DNA from: Vicinamibacterales bacterium
GTDB lineage: Bacteria > Acidobacteriota > Vicinamibacteria > Vicinamibacterales > UBA2999
Assembly (NCBI GenBank): GCA_041659285.1
Contig: JBAZYO010000011.1
Location: 135,417 to 199,416 of the forward strand
Length of the DNA: 64,000 nucleotides
Direction of reading: 5' to 3'
Made by a program: the position numbers and the translations under genes. The notes under the pieces are model-generated. The model was not told the origin of the DNA. It saw only the letters and a program-made list of their open reading frames with translations, and did not search any database. Positions within the stretch are counted from its first letter, which is position 1, and each line of letters opens with the position of its first letter. Of this stretch, positions 34,662 to 44,142 are shown piece after piece.

Positions 34662-37600
34662 ATTCGCCGTCGGGATCGTAGTCGCGCCAAGCCCACGGTA
34701 ATGCGGTTCAACGCCGCGCCAAACGTGTAGTCACGCAGGATCGTCACCGGCTCGGCGCCCTCGAAACCGTCGTAGGCCGGGTTCGGCACCGAGTGCATCC
34801 CTCCGGATGTGACCTCAATCGTTCGCGTCCCGGGCAGGAGGTTTGGCGAGCCGGCCGTCGTCCGGTCGACGATGTACGGGCCGATCTGCGCGGCCGAGCT
34901 CGTCGCACCGGTCGCCAGGTCGGCGACGTTGGTGACCTTCGCGATGACCGGCGTCCCCGACGGCAGCTCCGCGTCCACCGGGAACTGGCCGACGCCGGTG
35001 AAGGCGCCGGTCGGCAGCACCGGCGTGTCCAGATAGGTGGTCGCGCCCGGCATGTAGTTGAACGTGTAGCAGAACTGCGTGTACTGCTTCATGTGATCCG
35101 GGTTCGGCACCGTCTCGCCGGCCGCGTTCACCGTGGTTGACGAATTGATGCACGCCGTCAGCATGCTCGGCGACATGCCGCTCGGGATCGGCTGGTTGGC
35201 CGTGAACGTGCTCGGCACGAGCACGTTATACACACCATACGCGTCCGTGTAGGTGGACGTGATCTCACGCCCGGTCCAGTCGCGGATCGAGATCGGCAGG
35301 AACGGCGGCGCGTACTTCTCGCCGAACGTCGGCGCGTTCGGGTCGAACTCATTCGCCGTGTCGTCCAGGACGAAGCCGATGATGTGCCCGGCGATCGGCG
35401 CCTCGGTGAAGAGGAAGAAGTTCGCCCCCGGGTTGTGCCCGTTGCGCAGCGTCACGAGCTTCTGATCGCACAGCGGCCGCTGGTCGCCGGCATACGCCCC
35501 GGGAACATCGGGATACAGCGCGAGCTCCGCGGGCACTTCATGCAGCGAGCCGACGCAGAACGGCACGGCCAGCGGCTCGTAGTCAACCCCTGCCTTGGGC
35601 GGTGCCGAGCCGGCGCCACCGGCGCCCAGCGGATAGCCACCCAGGTAGAACTCCTGCGGGATGTACTCGTCGCCGAAGTCGACGTTCTTGTCTTCTTCCT
35701 TCACGATCTTGTAGCCGCGAGGCGGCACCACCCGCACGACGTACTTGCCGGCGGGGATTGGCACTTCGCGGAACCCCAAGCCGCGCTCGGCAACCGGAGT
35801 CAGCCAGTTCGCCGTCAACGAGGCCGGGTTGATCGGCTCGAACTGCGACATGAACGCGTAGCCGCCGTCGAAGACGCCGGGCCGCACCTGATTGAAGTTA
35901 CGCAGGCCGTCGAAGCAATCCTTGTCGGTGCCGAGGAAGTTGTAGACCGCGCCCTGGCAACCGGTGGGCTGGCTCGCGTCCCAGCTGTCGGTGGTCACCT
36001 CGTTGAGCAGCTTCGTCCGCGTCGCGTCCCAGAGCTGCACCGTGACGTCGGCAATGCCGGGCTCCCACACCTCGGCCCCGCCCCAGCGCGGGTCGTTCTC
36101 CGCCCGCGTGACGGAGTAGTGCACGATGCCGCTGATGCCGCCGTTGAACTGGTCGCCATCGAACGCACCGAGCTTGCCGTGGTCCGTGTCGCCCAGGCCC
36201 GGGAAGTCGTCAAACGGGAAGACGTTCACGTCGGGAGCGACCTCGTCCGGGGACGCGTACGGGGCCTTGCCCCACATCAACACGCTGCTCTGGCCAATGA
36301 AGCCCTGGAAGGCCTCGAGGAGCACTGGACCGGTCTCGGTCCGGTACGAGGCGCCGCCGTTTTCCGTCTGCGGCTGGGGCACCAGCACTTGCGGATCGAG
36401 ATCAGCCCCGATCTGACCGGGCCACGCGCCGTTGATCGGATCGCCGCCTGCGTCCACCACGGCGGTCACGCCGGTCGCCTTGAACCGCGTGAAATCCACC
36501 TCGGCGACCAGCCAGCTGAAGAACGGGAACACCTGCTCGAACGGCACGAAGCCGGTTCCGTCCGTCGGCATCGACTGATACATCGTGCCGTCGCGGAACC
36601 GGAGGTTGATGGCCTGCTCGGGGATGCCGGCTTCACCGTCGTCGCGGAAACCGTTCCCGTTCGAGTCGGTGAACACGTAGTGATAGAGCCGCGTGTACCA
36701 CTGCTGAACGGGCACTTCGCCAAGCGCGAGGCTGGTCGTCACGTTGATCACCTTGGTGGCAATGATCAAATTGAGCGCGCTGTCGAAGATCACGAGCTGA
36801 TAGGTGCCAGGCGCGACGCCCGAAATCGTGAAGATGCCTTCGGGGTCGGTCGGCTGCGCGTAGAGAAGCGTCCCGCCGGTCGCACCGGTGTTGAGCGCGA
36901 CCCACGGCTGGGTGAAGTTGAAGGTCGCGCCGCTGAACATCTGGAAGTTCGGCGGCCGGGAGTGGTGCAGGTTGGTCACCTGGCCGCTGATGGTGTTGCC
37001 GCCGGCGCCAAGCGTGTTGACCCGCTCCGTGAAACCGATGTCGGCGTGCGGTCCGGGCGGCCCGAATTCGGCGAAGTAGGTCGGCTCGTTGGCCTTCACC
37101 CACGCGTCGATGACGCGCGTGCCCTCGATGGTGGCCGTCTGCTGCCACGATGTGCCCCCCGGCGACACCACCTTCACCCCGTACTTGCCGGGCGCGAGGT
37201 TCTGGATCAGCGCCCAGCCCTCGGCGTCGGACAGCAGGTAGCCGCGCCCGTAAGAGAGGACCTCGGGGGCCGTGCACGTGCCGGCAACCGGGCAGGGTTG
37301 ATAGGTCGTTCCAATCTGGTTGCCGAACGCGTCCATCAACTGCTGCGCCGCCGACATGCCGTACCGCCCGCCCGCGTCCTCGATCGTGACGGAGAAGCCC
37401 TCGAGGGGCTCTTCATTGGTGTCCCACATGCCGTTGAGCGGAGCGTTGTCCCGGAACACGCGGACGCGAATCTGCGCGGTCGGCGTCGGCCCGCTGTTGA
37501 CCCTGACCGTCACCGCCGACTGCCCAACCGCCACCGAGGCGCCGCCATTGTTGTACGAGCCGACCTTCGGCAACACCGACACGAAGTAGCGCTTCGACGA

Positions 37601-39475
37601 GTCGACCTTCAGGTCGGCCAGCGTCGTCTCGTCGCCCGACCGCGTCACCGGCATATAGCTCGCGTGGAAGCTCACCGACACCGTGTTCGGATCGAGCACG
37701 CCGGGATTCACGTGATAGGTGCGATCCTCCTCCAGCGTCCAGCGGAATGCGCCCACGTTCTCGCCGGCCGGACCGAGGACCGTCAACAACAGCGGCGACA
37801 GCAGGTCCGCTCCAGGATCGACGACGGGAAACACACTGACGCCGGCTGCCACCGCCGCCGAGGCCGACGTGCCGCCGTTGTCAGAGACAACGAAGTTGAA
37901 TGGATCCGGGGAAGGATCGGTGCCCGGATACGTGCCGGTTGCCGCGTAGATAACGTGGCCGTTGGGAATCGCGGTGCCGGTGCCCGGACCGCTCCTGAGG
38001 TCGGTGGGCAAAAGTGTAATCAGGGTGCTGTCGAGCGGGTTCACGCGACTGAGCGTGCCGTTCGACGGCAGCGAGGTGAGGTAGACCGTGAGCGCGTCGC
38101 CATCGGGGTCACTGCCGCCGAGCGCGATGGGCAGCGACTCCGTGGCCTGGACACCGAGATCCTGGGTCTGGGCCTCGGGGGCGTCGGGAACCGCGCCGAC
38201 GTTGATAATCACCGTCGCCAGGCTGTTGCCGCTCAGGTTGACCGCGCGATAGGTGAACGAGTCAACGCCGAAGAAATTTGCCGCCGGCGTATAGGTAAAG
38301 CTGCCGTCGCTCAGGAACGCGACCGCACCTGCGCCGGCGCTGGTCGCCAACTCGTAACTGGTGGCCCCGGTGTCGTTCGCAACCACGCTGCCACCTATGG
38401 CCGTGTCTTCGGCCGTGCCGACGAGGTCGTTGGCCGCGACCGGTGCGCCGCCGGAAGCCGCACCGGTGATGCGCAACTTCGCCAGCATGCCGGCGCCGCC
38501 CTGCCCTTCCGCCGACAGGCTGAGCGACCGGTCATACACCGGGTAGTCGCCGCCCACGGCCGGGGTCCACAATGCGTCATGGGTCTTGCCGGCCGCGAGC
38601 AGGATGGCCCCTTGCGGACGGGCGAAGGGATACTTGTTGCCGTCTTCGGCCACGATGCTGAACGTGCCGTTGTCGAGCACCGGCACGTGCGTGCGAAGAC
38701 CGGCATTGAGGAACCGCAGCAGGGTCGGCTGACCGGCCGCGCCGGCCGCAATCGCCGGGGACGCCGCGTTGGCGTAGGAGGTGCCGTTAATCAGGAACAA
38801 CGTCGGGTTGTAGTTGAACGTGCTGGTCGGTCCGGCAGGCGTGCCGTAGGTGCCGTCGGCCACCGCCTGGTGCAACGCCCGATCGATCTCGCTGTACACC
38901 AGCACGGCTTCATTGCTGTAGGGCACGCCGGCGTAGGCGTTGCCGGCCGCCGCGTCCTGCGTGAGCGCGCCGTACAGACCCATCTGAATCTGGACCGCCT
39001 GATGCGAGCCGCTTTGATACAGGAATGTGCCGGGCTTCAGGCTGGTGAACACGTAGGGGGCCGAACTGCCCGGTGCCACTTCGGGGACCATCGACACCAC
39101 GCGACCGCCGGCCACCACCGGCGCACCGGCAAACGCCTGCCCGGGGATCACGAGCGACGTGTTCGTTCCCGGCGGGAGGTCGTTGTGCAGCACGATGGTC
39201 AGCGCGTTGCCGACCGGTACCGTGATGCGTGGGCCAGGCGACGACACCTCCTCGCCAGGCAGCAGGTCGCCGGCGGCGTCGGCCAGCCCATAGCCCCACA
39301 TCGGCACGCTCACCATCGTGCCGTTCGGCAGCGTCACCGTCTTGTTGAACGGCGCGGCGACGACGTGGACCGTAGTCTGCGCCGCGGCGATCGCGGTCGA
39401 CAATCCAAAGGCCGCAATCGCCAGGAACGCGACTCTCAGGACGGTGGCGGCGGATCCGTGATTCGTTCGCATCAT
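34658..39475 (-). CDS. Giant cupredoxin/Ig-domain exported protein
   Basis: The protein is about 1605 residues from the ATG at 39475 (AGGGA upstream; several nearby starts exist). A signal peptide (VLRVAFLAIAAFGLSTAIAAAQ) is followed by multicopper-oxidase-like cupredoxin sequence (PFNKTVTLPNGTMVSVPMWG, PGPRITVPVGNALTIVLHND, GTFLYQSGSHQAVQIQMGL), but the classical HxH copper ligands are largely absent. Then come a cadherin-like domain (DTAIGGSVVANDTG), SdrD-B-like and other Ig modules, and an IPT-like domain cut by the frameshift at its end. The protein is larger than ordinary oxidases and resembles outer-surface proteins linked to metal oxidation or reduction. It lies downstream of two smaller multicopper-oxidase-like genes. 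Confidence 0.8.
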   Translation of the reverse strand: MMRTNHGSAATVLRVAFLAIAAFGLSTAIAAAQTTVHVVAAPFNKTVTLPNGTMVSVPMWGYGLADAAGDLLPGEEVSSPGPRITVPVGNALTIVLHNDLPPGTNTSLVIPGQAFAGAPVVAGGRVVSMVPEVAPGSSAPYVFTSLKPGTFLYQSGSHQAVQIQMGLYGALTQDAAAGNAYAGVPYSNEAVLVYSEIDRALHQAVADGTYGTPAGPTSTFNYNPTLFLINGTSYANAASPAIAAGAAGQPTLLRFLNAGLRTHVPVLDNGTFSIVAEDGNKYPFARPQGAILLAAGKTHDALWTPAVGGDYPVYDRSLSLSAEGQGGAGMLAKLRITGAASGGAPVAANDLVGTAEDTAIGGSVVANDTGATSYELATSAGAGAVAFLSDGSFTYTPAANFFGVDSFTYRAVNLSGNSLATVIINVGAVPDAPEAQTQDLGVQATESLPIALGGSDPDGDALTVYLTSLPSNGTLSRVNPLDSTLITLLPTDLRSGPGTGTAIPNGHVIYAATGTYPGTDPSPDPFNFVVSDNGGTSASAAVAAGVSVFPVVDPGADLLSPLLLTVLGPAGENVGAFRWTLEEDRTYHVNPGVLDPNTVSVSFHASYMPVTRSGDETTLADLKVDSSKRYFVSVLPKVGSYNNGGASVAVGQSAVTVRVNSGPTPTAQIRVRVFRDNAPLNGMWDTNEEPLEGFSVTIEDAGGRYGMSAAQQLMDAFGNQIGTTYQPCPVAGTCTAPEVLSYGRGYLLSDAEGWALIQNLAPGKYGVKVVSPGGTSWQQTATIEGTRVIDAWVKANEPTYFAEFGPPGPHADIGFTERVNTLGAGGNTISGQVTNLHHSRPPNFQMFSGATFNFTQPWVALNTGATGGTLLYAQPTDPEGIFTISGVAPGTYQLVIFDSALNLIIATKVINVTTSLALGEVPVQQWYTRLYHYVFTDSNGNGFRDDGEAGIPEQAINLRFRDGTMYQSMPTDGTGFVPFEQVFPFFSWLVAEVDFTRFKATGVTAVVDAGGDPINGAWPGQIGADLDPQVLVPQPQTENGGASYRTETGPVLLEAFQGFIGQSSVLMWGKAPYASPDEVAPDVNVFPFDDFPGLGDTDHGKLGAFDGDQFNGGISGIVHYSVTRAENDPRWGGAEVWEPGIADVTVQLWDATRTKLLNEVTTDSWDASQPTGCQGAVYNFLGTDKDCFDGLRNFNQVRPGVFDGGYAFMSQFEPINPASLTANWLTPVAERGLGFREVPIPAGKYVVRVVPPRGYKIVKEEDKNVDFGDEYIPQEFYLGGYPLGAGGAGSAPPKAGVDYEPLAVPFCVGSLHEVPAELALYPDVPGAYAGDQRPLCDQKLVTLRNGHNPGANFFLFTEAPIAGHIIGFVLDDTANEFDPNAPTFGEKYAPPFLPISIRDWTGREITSTYTDAYGVYNVLVPSTFTANQPIPSGMSPSMLTACINSSTTVNAAGETVPNPDHMKQYTQFCYTFNYMPGATTYLDTPVLPTGAFTGVGQFPVDAELPSGTPVIAKVTNVADLATGATSSAAQIGPYIVDRTTAGSPNLLPGTRTIEVTSGGMHSVPNPAYDGFEGAEPVTILRDYTFGAALNRITVGLARLRSRRRM

Positions 39476-39568
39476 GATGAATCCCTTTGACGACAAATGG
39501 ACTGTCCAATCGCGCGATGCGGCCCGCCCGCATCACATTTCCCCGCACGTCCAGGCGACGGCCGCCGG

Positions 39569-40918
39569 CTACGGAATCGGCACGCTGGTCGGTTCCACGA
39601 CGAGCATCGTCATCATTCCGCCGGGGAAGACGTCGTAGTTCGTGATTTCCTTTTCGGTGTGGGAATGCCACATGTAGGTGTAGCCGGCGTTCGGGTTGAG
39701 GCCGCCTTCTCCGGGCGGCAGCAACGCCATCGAACCCAGGAACGCGCCGGCCCAGAATCCGCCGAACGTCAGGCCGAACTGCTCGGGCTGCGTGACCGGA
39801 ATCTTGATGCCGTGGTCGGGGCAGTACTCGAGCTTGCTCGCGGTCTTTTCGAATCCGGGGCCCGCGGCCGCGAGACCGGCCGCGTTCGCCGTGCACGTGT
39901 GCGCGTACAGCGGATCCGTGGGGTCGCCGTAGATGTCCCAGCCCAGGTCCTTGCCGGTCCAGCTGAAGATCGCATCGACCGTCTGGCCGGGCAGCGACTG
40001 GATGGTGAACACCTCGTGAGACAGGTCGAGGGCATCGCCCGGCGCGCTCTGCTTGAGGAAGCCGTCAACCGCGATGATGCGGGCGTGATTGCCGTGATGG
40101 TGGAACGGGTGCATGTCGCGACCACCGCCGATGACCCGCATCAGGACCCGGTCTCCGGCGTGGGTCCGCGGCAACGCGTTGTAGGGCTGCGTCGGCAGGA
40201 GCGCCGTGCCGGCCTCCGCCATCGTGTCGGGCGCGTTGCGGCCGTTGATGAACCAGTAATTCACGAACGGATTCGCCAGCTTCCCGGACGCGTCGACGGC
40301 GGCGACGCCCTGCTGCTCCACCATGTCGTGAATCGTCGAGTCGATCTCCGAGAGCAGGAACAAGTACTCCTGGTCAAACGCCGACTGCGTCGTGTCGTAC
40401 GCCTGGTTGGCGGCGGCCGGTCGCACGATCAGCGCGCCCATCAGGCCCATCTCGATCTGCAGATCGGGCCGCGACGCGCTGTTGTAGAGGAAGGTGCCGG
40501 GCCGCGACGCCGTGAAGGTGTACGTCACCGTGGACCCTTGAACAGCCTCGAGGCCGAGAGGCCCCTGGATGCAGGTGCCGCCGCACGTCGCCGTCACCCC
40601 GGACTGCCCGGGGAACGCCAGCGACACCCGCTGCCCGGCATCCAGGCCCGTCGGGTTGGCGACCGTAATCGACACCGCGGCGCCCTGGTTCACGATCAGC
40701 GTCGGCCCGGGGTACTGCGCGCGCCCAGGCCCGGCCGAAAAGCCCCAGAACAGAAAATTGCCGCCCTCGGGCGTCGAGATGCGGTCGGCCTTCGCGGTCA
40801 GCGTGAACGATGTGCCCGTGACACCCAGCACGTCCGCCTGCGCGCTGGCAGCGGACAGAATCCCGAGAAACGCGAGTACGGCGATCCGGACGCGCGCGAC
40901 GTGGCTTGTGCGTAACAT
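39569..40918 (-). CDS. Multicopper-oxidase-like protein lacking T1 cysteine
   Basis: The protein has 449 residues from the ATG at 40918, with CAGGAG upstream. A signal peptide ends near AQA. Cupredoxin domains include YPGPTLIVNQGAAVSITVAN (N-terminal) and DMHPFHHHGNHARI in the middle, a His-rich copper-binding motif. Near the C-terminus, where laccases have HCHxxxH...GM, this protein has MWHSHTEKEITNYD...GGMM, so the T1 cysteine is Ser. It may bind copper at other sites but is unlikely to act as an ordinary laccase. It sits between the canonical oxidase gene (41036) and the giant cupredoxin gene, probably in one operon. Confidence 0.8.
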   Translation of the reverse strand: MLRTSHVARVRIAVLAFLGILSAASAQADVLGVTGTSFTLTAKADRISTPEGGNFLFWGFSAGPGRAQYPGPTLIVNQGAAVSITVANPTGLDAGQRVSLAFPGQSGVTATCGGTCIQGPLGLEAVQGSTVTYTFTASRPGTFLYNSASRPDLQIEMGLMGALIVRPAAANQAYDTTQSAFDQEYLFLLSEIDSTIHDMVEQQGVAAVDASGKLANPFVNYWFINGRNAPDTMAEAGTALLPTQPYNALPRTHAGDRVLMRVIGGGRDMHPFHHHGNHARIIAVDGFLKQSAPGDALDLSHEVFTIQSLPGQTVDAIFSWTGKDLGWDIYGDPTDPLYAHTCTANAAGLAAAGPGFEKTASKLEYCPDHGIKIPVTQPEQFGLTFGGFWAGAFLGSMALLPPGEGGLNPNAGYTYMWHSHTEKEITNYDVFPGGMMTMLVVEPTSVPIP

Positions 40919-41035
40919 GTGTCGCTCCTGATATCGCTGATGGTCGGGCGTTGGCGGTTGGCCTGTCGCGCGCGGTCGCCGATCCATGCGCCCGGCCGGC
41001 CGGGCGTCGACAACCAACCACTCACGCCCCGTCCA

Positions 41036-42280
41036 CTACTGAATGCGGATCTCCGTCATCATCCCGCCGAAGTCCTGCGTGTCGTTGCTCAGGTAATTGA
41101 GGTTCGTCGTGTAGAGCAGGTAGGTCCCGGACAAGCCGGTGGTGTCGAGGATGACATCCACCGATTCGCCGCCGCCGACCGTCACCGAATTCGTCGTGAA
41201 CGTCAGGTCGGTGCCCGACGGACCACGATGCAGCCGCGCGCTTTGGCCGACCACCTTCATCGGGATGGTCGACGCCAGCGTATAGAAGCGCGTGACGTTC
41301 AGGTTCGAGATCCGCAGCAGCACCCGCTGGCCGGCGGTCGCCGTCACCAGGCTGTCGACCGGCTGCGACGCCTTGGGCCCGCGATCGGTGTCGGTGGATA
41401 GCGCCACCGGGTTGACCGTGTCTGGGTAACCGCGGCCGTTGAGCATGCCGTAGCGATCGCGCATCGTCGCGAACGGCAGCGGCTGCACGGTCTCGCTGGC
41501 GTCGTGGAAGTCCGGATCGAACGAGCCGATCTGGATCGCCTTCTCGACGTCGTAGCGCGTCGAGCCGTCGCCGTCGTTGTAGGCGTACTGCTGCCCGGTC
41601 GTGTGGGTGAAGGACCCGAGGGCCGTGCCGCCCGGCAGCGTGTTCTGCCGCGGCTTCACATAGAGGTTACCGAGCATGCCCATCTGCATGTGCTCGGTCG
41701 CCTCGACGTGACAGTGATACATGTAGGTCCCGGGCTCCATGATCTTGTAGTAGTAGCTCAGCGACGACCCCATGTTCACGCTGAGCGAGTTTTCCGGCGT
41801 GCCATCGAAGATCGGCGCGGCATTCGGAAATCCGTGGAAGTGCACCGAGTGCGGATCCGACAGGTCCGGGCGCATCACCATGCCGACGTTGGTCAGGCTC
41901 AAGTAGAAGTGCTGTCCCTCGTTCAGCGTGATCGTGGGCGCCGGGAAGTTGGCCGCCAACGCGCCCACCTCCATCACCTGGCCCGGTGGCACCGCGGTCA
42001 CGTCGGAGAACCCGAACATGTATTGCGGCCGGCCGTCGGCCATCGTCACGAAGCCGTCGCCACCCGCGAGGTGCATGCACTTGATGTCGGGGATACCGTC
42101 CCCATCGGAGTCGGGCCCGGCCGCGTCAGGAACCCCGTCATCATTCGTGTCGACTGACGGCGGACACTGGACGTACACCGCACCGTTGGCACTCCCCTGC
42201 GCCGACGCCGGCGTACTGCACAGCAGCACCGCGAACACGCCAATTCCGCCCAGAACAGGTAGACCTGCTCTCCAGTGCAT
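41036..42280 (-). CDS. Multicopper oxidase with intact T1 motif
   Basis: The protein has 414 residues from the ATG at 42280, with AAGGAGG ideally placed. A signal peptide (VLGGIGVFAVLLCSTPASAQ) is followed by a short acidic D-x-N-x-D segment (DTNDDGVPDAAGPDSDGDGIPD-like, calcium-binding TSP3 style). Copper ligands are present: HSVHFHGF and MYHCHVEATEHMQMGM, a complete HCHxxxxxHxxxxM T1/T2/T3 motif. Unusually the HCH motif lies in the first half, and a second cupredoxin domain follows. This is the first gene of the cluster; copper-dependent oxidation of metals or phenols in the periplasm or outside is likely. A divergent response regulator starts about 300 bp away. Confidence 0.85.
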   Translation of the reverse strand: MHWRAGLPVLGGIGVFAVLLCSTPASAQGSANGAVYVQCPPSVDTNDDGVPDAAGPDSDGDGIPDIKCMHLAGGDGFVTMADGRPQYMFGFSDVTAVPPGQVMEVGALAANFPAPTITLNEGQHFYLSLTNVGMVMRPDLSDPHSVHFHGFPNAAPIFDGTPENSLSVNMGSSLSYYYKIMEPGTYMYHCHVEATEHMQMGMLGNLYVKPRQNTLPGGTALGSFTHTTGQQYAYNDGDGSTRYDVEKAIQIGSFDPDFHDASETVQPLPFATMRDRYGMLNGRGYPDTVNPVALSTDTDRGPKASQPVDSLVTATAGQRVLLRISNLNVTRFYTLASTIPMKVVGQSARLHRGPSGTDLTFTTNSVTVGGGESVDVILDTTGLSGTYLLYTTNLNYLSNDTQDFGGMMTEIRIQ

Positions 42281-42577
42281 ACCGCCTCCTTCGTGCGCAG
42301 TTCTCCGAGCACGTCGCACGTCTGCTAATCACGGGTAGGGCGGACGAAGCCCGGCCTCGCCTGCCTGTGTGTGCTGCGTGGCGGCGCGGCGCCCATCCAC
42401 GAGCAACTCATAAGGGGGTGTGGCCTCGTCAATACGTACGGGGCGGATGCACAAAAGGCGAACAATGCGCCGGCGTCAGAGTTTTGTGCTCGCGGAGGCA
42501 TTGCACTGATGTATATAGACGACAGGCTGGCGGGTTCCCCGGCGGTATGCTCCCTCCCCCCAACGAAAGGAGCGCTT

Positions 42578-43255
42578 GTGCGCGTGTTGATCGTGGAAGA
42601 CAACCCGGCGACGCGGGACACGCTAACGCGTGGGCTCGTCGAGGAGTTGTTTCACGTGGATGCGGTTGCCAGTGGTGCTGCGGCGGAAGCGCGGGTCCAG
42701 GAAAGCGCCTTCGACGTCATCGTGCTCGACGTGATCCTCCCGGACCACGACGGCTTCACCGTGTGCCGGCGGCTCCGGGCGCGCGGGGTGGACACCCCCA
42801 TCCTGCTGCTCACCGGCCGGCACGCGCTCGACGATCGCGTGCGCGGGCTCGATGCCGGCGGCGACGACTATCTCGCCAAGCCCTTCGCGTTTCGCGAGTT
42901 GCTGGCCCGCATCCGCGCGCTCACCCGGCGCGGCCGCGCCGCGCACGCCGGTGTCACTTTGGCCCACGGCCCCATCGAACTCGATCAGCGTGATCACGTG
43001 GTCCGCCGCCACGGCAAAATCGTCGACCTGACCGCGACCGAGTTCCGCCTCCTCCAATACCTCATGCTCCGGCCCGAGGCGGTGATCAGCCGTGACGAGC
43101 TCGCCCGGCACGTGTGGGCCGACAGCATCGATCCGCACTCGAACGTGATCGACGTCTACATCGGCTATCTCCGCAAGAAGCTGGGCGAAGACGGCTTCGG
43201 CGTCGTGCGAACCGTCAGGCGTTCCGGGTACAGCCTGACCCGGAATCAGGTGTAG
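42578..43255 (+). CDS. OmpR-family response regulator
   Basis: The protein has 225 residues from the GTG at 42578, with AAAGGAG 5 nt upstream; an in-frame start 69 codons earlier adds unlike sequence and is rejected. The receiver domain begins RVLIVEDN, has the phosphoacceptor Asp in VIVLDVILPD, and Lys in YLAKPF. The C-terminal winged helix has LTATEFRLLQYLMLRPEAVISR and IDVYIGYLRKKLG, diagnostic of OmpR/PhoB. It is divergent from the multicopper oxidase operon across a 297-bp gap and is its obvious candidate regulator. A kinase-like gene follows 5 bp downstream. Confidence 0.92.
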   Translation: MRVLIVEDNPATRDTLTRGLVEELFHVDAVASGAAAEARVQESAFDVIVLDVILPDHDGFTVCRRLRARGVDTPILLLTGRHALDDRVRGLDAGGDDYLAKPFAFRELLARIRALTRRGRAAHAGVTLAHGPIELDQRDHVVRRHGKIVDLTATEFRLLQYLMLRPEAVISRDELARHVWADSIDPHSNVIDVYIGYLRKKLGEDGFGVVRTVRRSGYSLTRNQV

Positions 43256-43260
43256 CCGCC

Positions 43261-44067
43261 ATGGGTCGTGCCACCCGGCCAGGCAAGGCGCTCGCCTGGC
43301 TGACGCGGGCCCTGAGCCGAGGCACTCAGTCCACGCCGCAGCCGCCGGCGCGCGGCGACACCGCGCCCGACGAATCGCGCCTGACCATGCAGGCGTTCGT
43401 GACGTCGCTGATCCACGAACTTCGCACGCCGCTGGCGGCGCTGTCGGGCGAGGTGGAAATCGCGCTGCGGCACGATCGCTCGCCGGCGGTCTACCGGGAC
43501 ACGCTGGCGCGCATCGCCGAGCACGTCATCGAACTGGAAGACATCACCGGCGACCTCGCGCTGCTCGCGGATCCGGACGGCTTTCGCGCGCTGTCGGAGT
43601 CGACGGTGGACCTCAGCGCGCTCACCAGCCAGCTGTCGCTGCACTACAAGAGCGACCAGCTGATCGTGCCGATCGCCGCGTCGAGCATTTACGTGTCGGG
43701 CCACGAGCTCCTGCTGACGCGGGCCTTCAGGCTCGTGCTCGATCACGCGGTGCGATACCGCGGGCACGGGTCGTCGGTGCGGCTGCAGATCGCGCCGCAC
43801 GACCACCCGATGGGCGCGGTGCATCTCATGCTCGACGCCACGCCGCCAGGATTCGCGCGCCGCACGTGGTACCACCTGATCGACGATCACGCCGACCCGG
43901 AGGTGTTCGAGAGCCCGGGCCTCTTGCGTCTGCGCACCGCATCGAGCATCGTCCGCCTGTCGGGCGGCTCGCTGGCGGTGGACGGCGCCGACGGCGCCGT
44001 GTGCGTGCGCATCCAGCTGCGCGAGGCGCCCGCCGACGACACGCCCCGCGTGACCGCGCTTGATTGA
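43261..44067 (+). CDS. Soluble degenerate histidine kinase
   Basis: The protein has 268 residues starting 5 bp after the regulator stop. No signal or membrane segment is seen, so it is cytoplasmic. A HisKA domain is recognisable: SLIHELRTPLAALSGEVE carries the H-box. The ATPase domain is poor: the N-box reads VLDHAVRY instead of an N-containing NLLxNA, the G1 region DATPPGF departs from DxGxG, and no GLGL loop is found. The protein may be a phosphatase or an allosteric partner for the regulator rather than an active kinase, or it may take phosphate from another kinase. Confidence 0.8.
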   Translation: MGRATRPGKALAWLTRALSRGTQSTPQPPARGDTAPDESRLTMQAFVTSLIHELRTPLAALSGEVEIALRHDRSPAVYRDTLARIAEHVIELEDITGDLALLADPDGFRALSESTVDLSALTSQLSLHYKSDQLIVPIAASSIYVSGHELLLTRAFRLVLDHAVRYRGHGSSVRLQIAPHDHPMGAVHLMLDATPPGFARRTWYHLIDDHADPEVFESPGLLRLRTASSIVRLSGGSLAVDGADGAVCVRIQLREAPADDTPRVTALD

Positions 44068-44142
44068 TATGATGAGCGCGCATCGCAGGCCTCCGGAATT
44101 CAGCCGGCACCGGATGCTGCATCCATGTCCCGGAGGATTTTG

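Noticed and set aside
35384..39490. Long plus-strand open frame opposite the giant cupredoxin gene
   Set aside because: Same low-complexity Arg-rich composition and no motif; the minus-strand frame has a signal peptide and recognisable domains.
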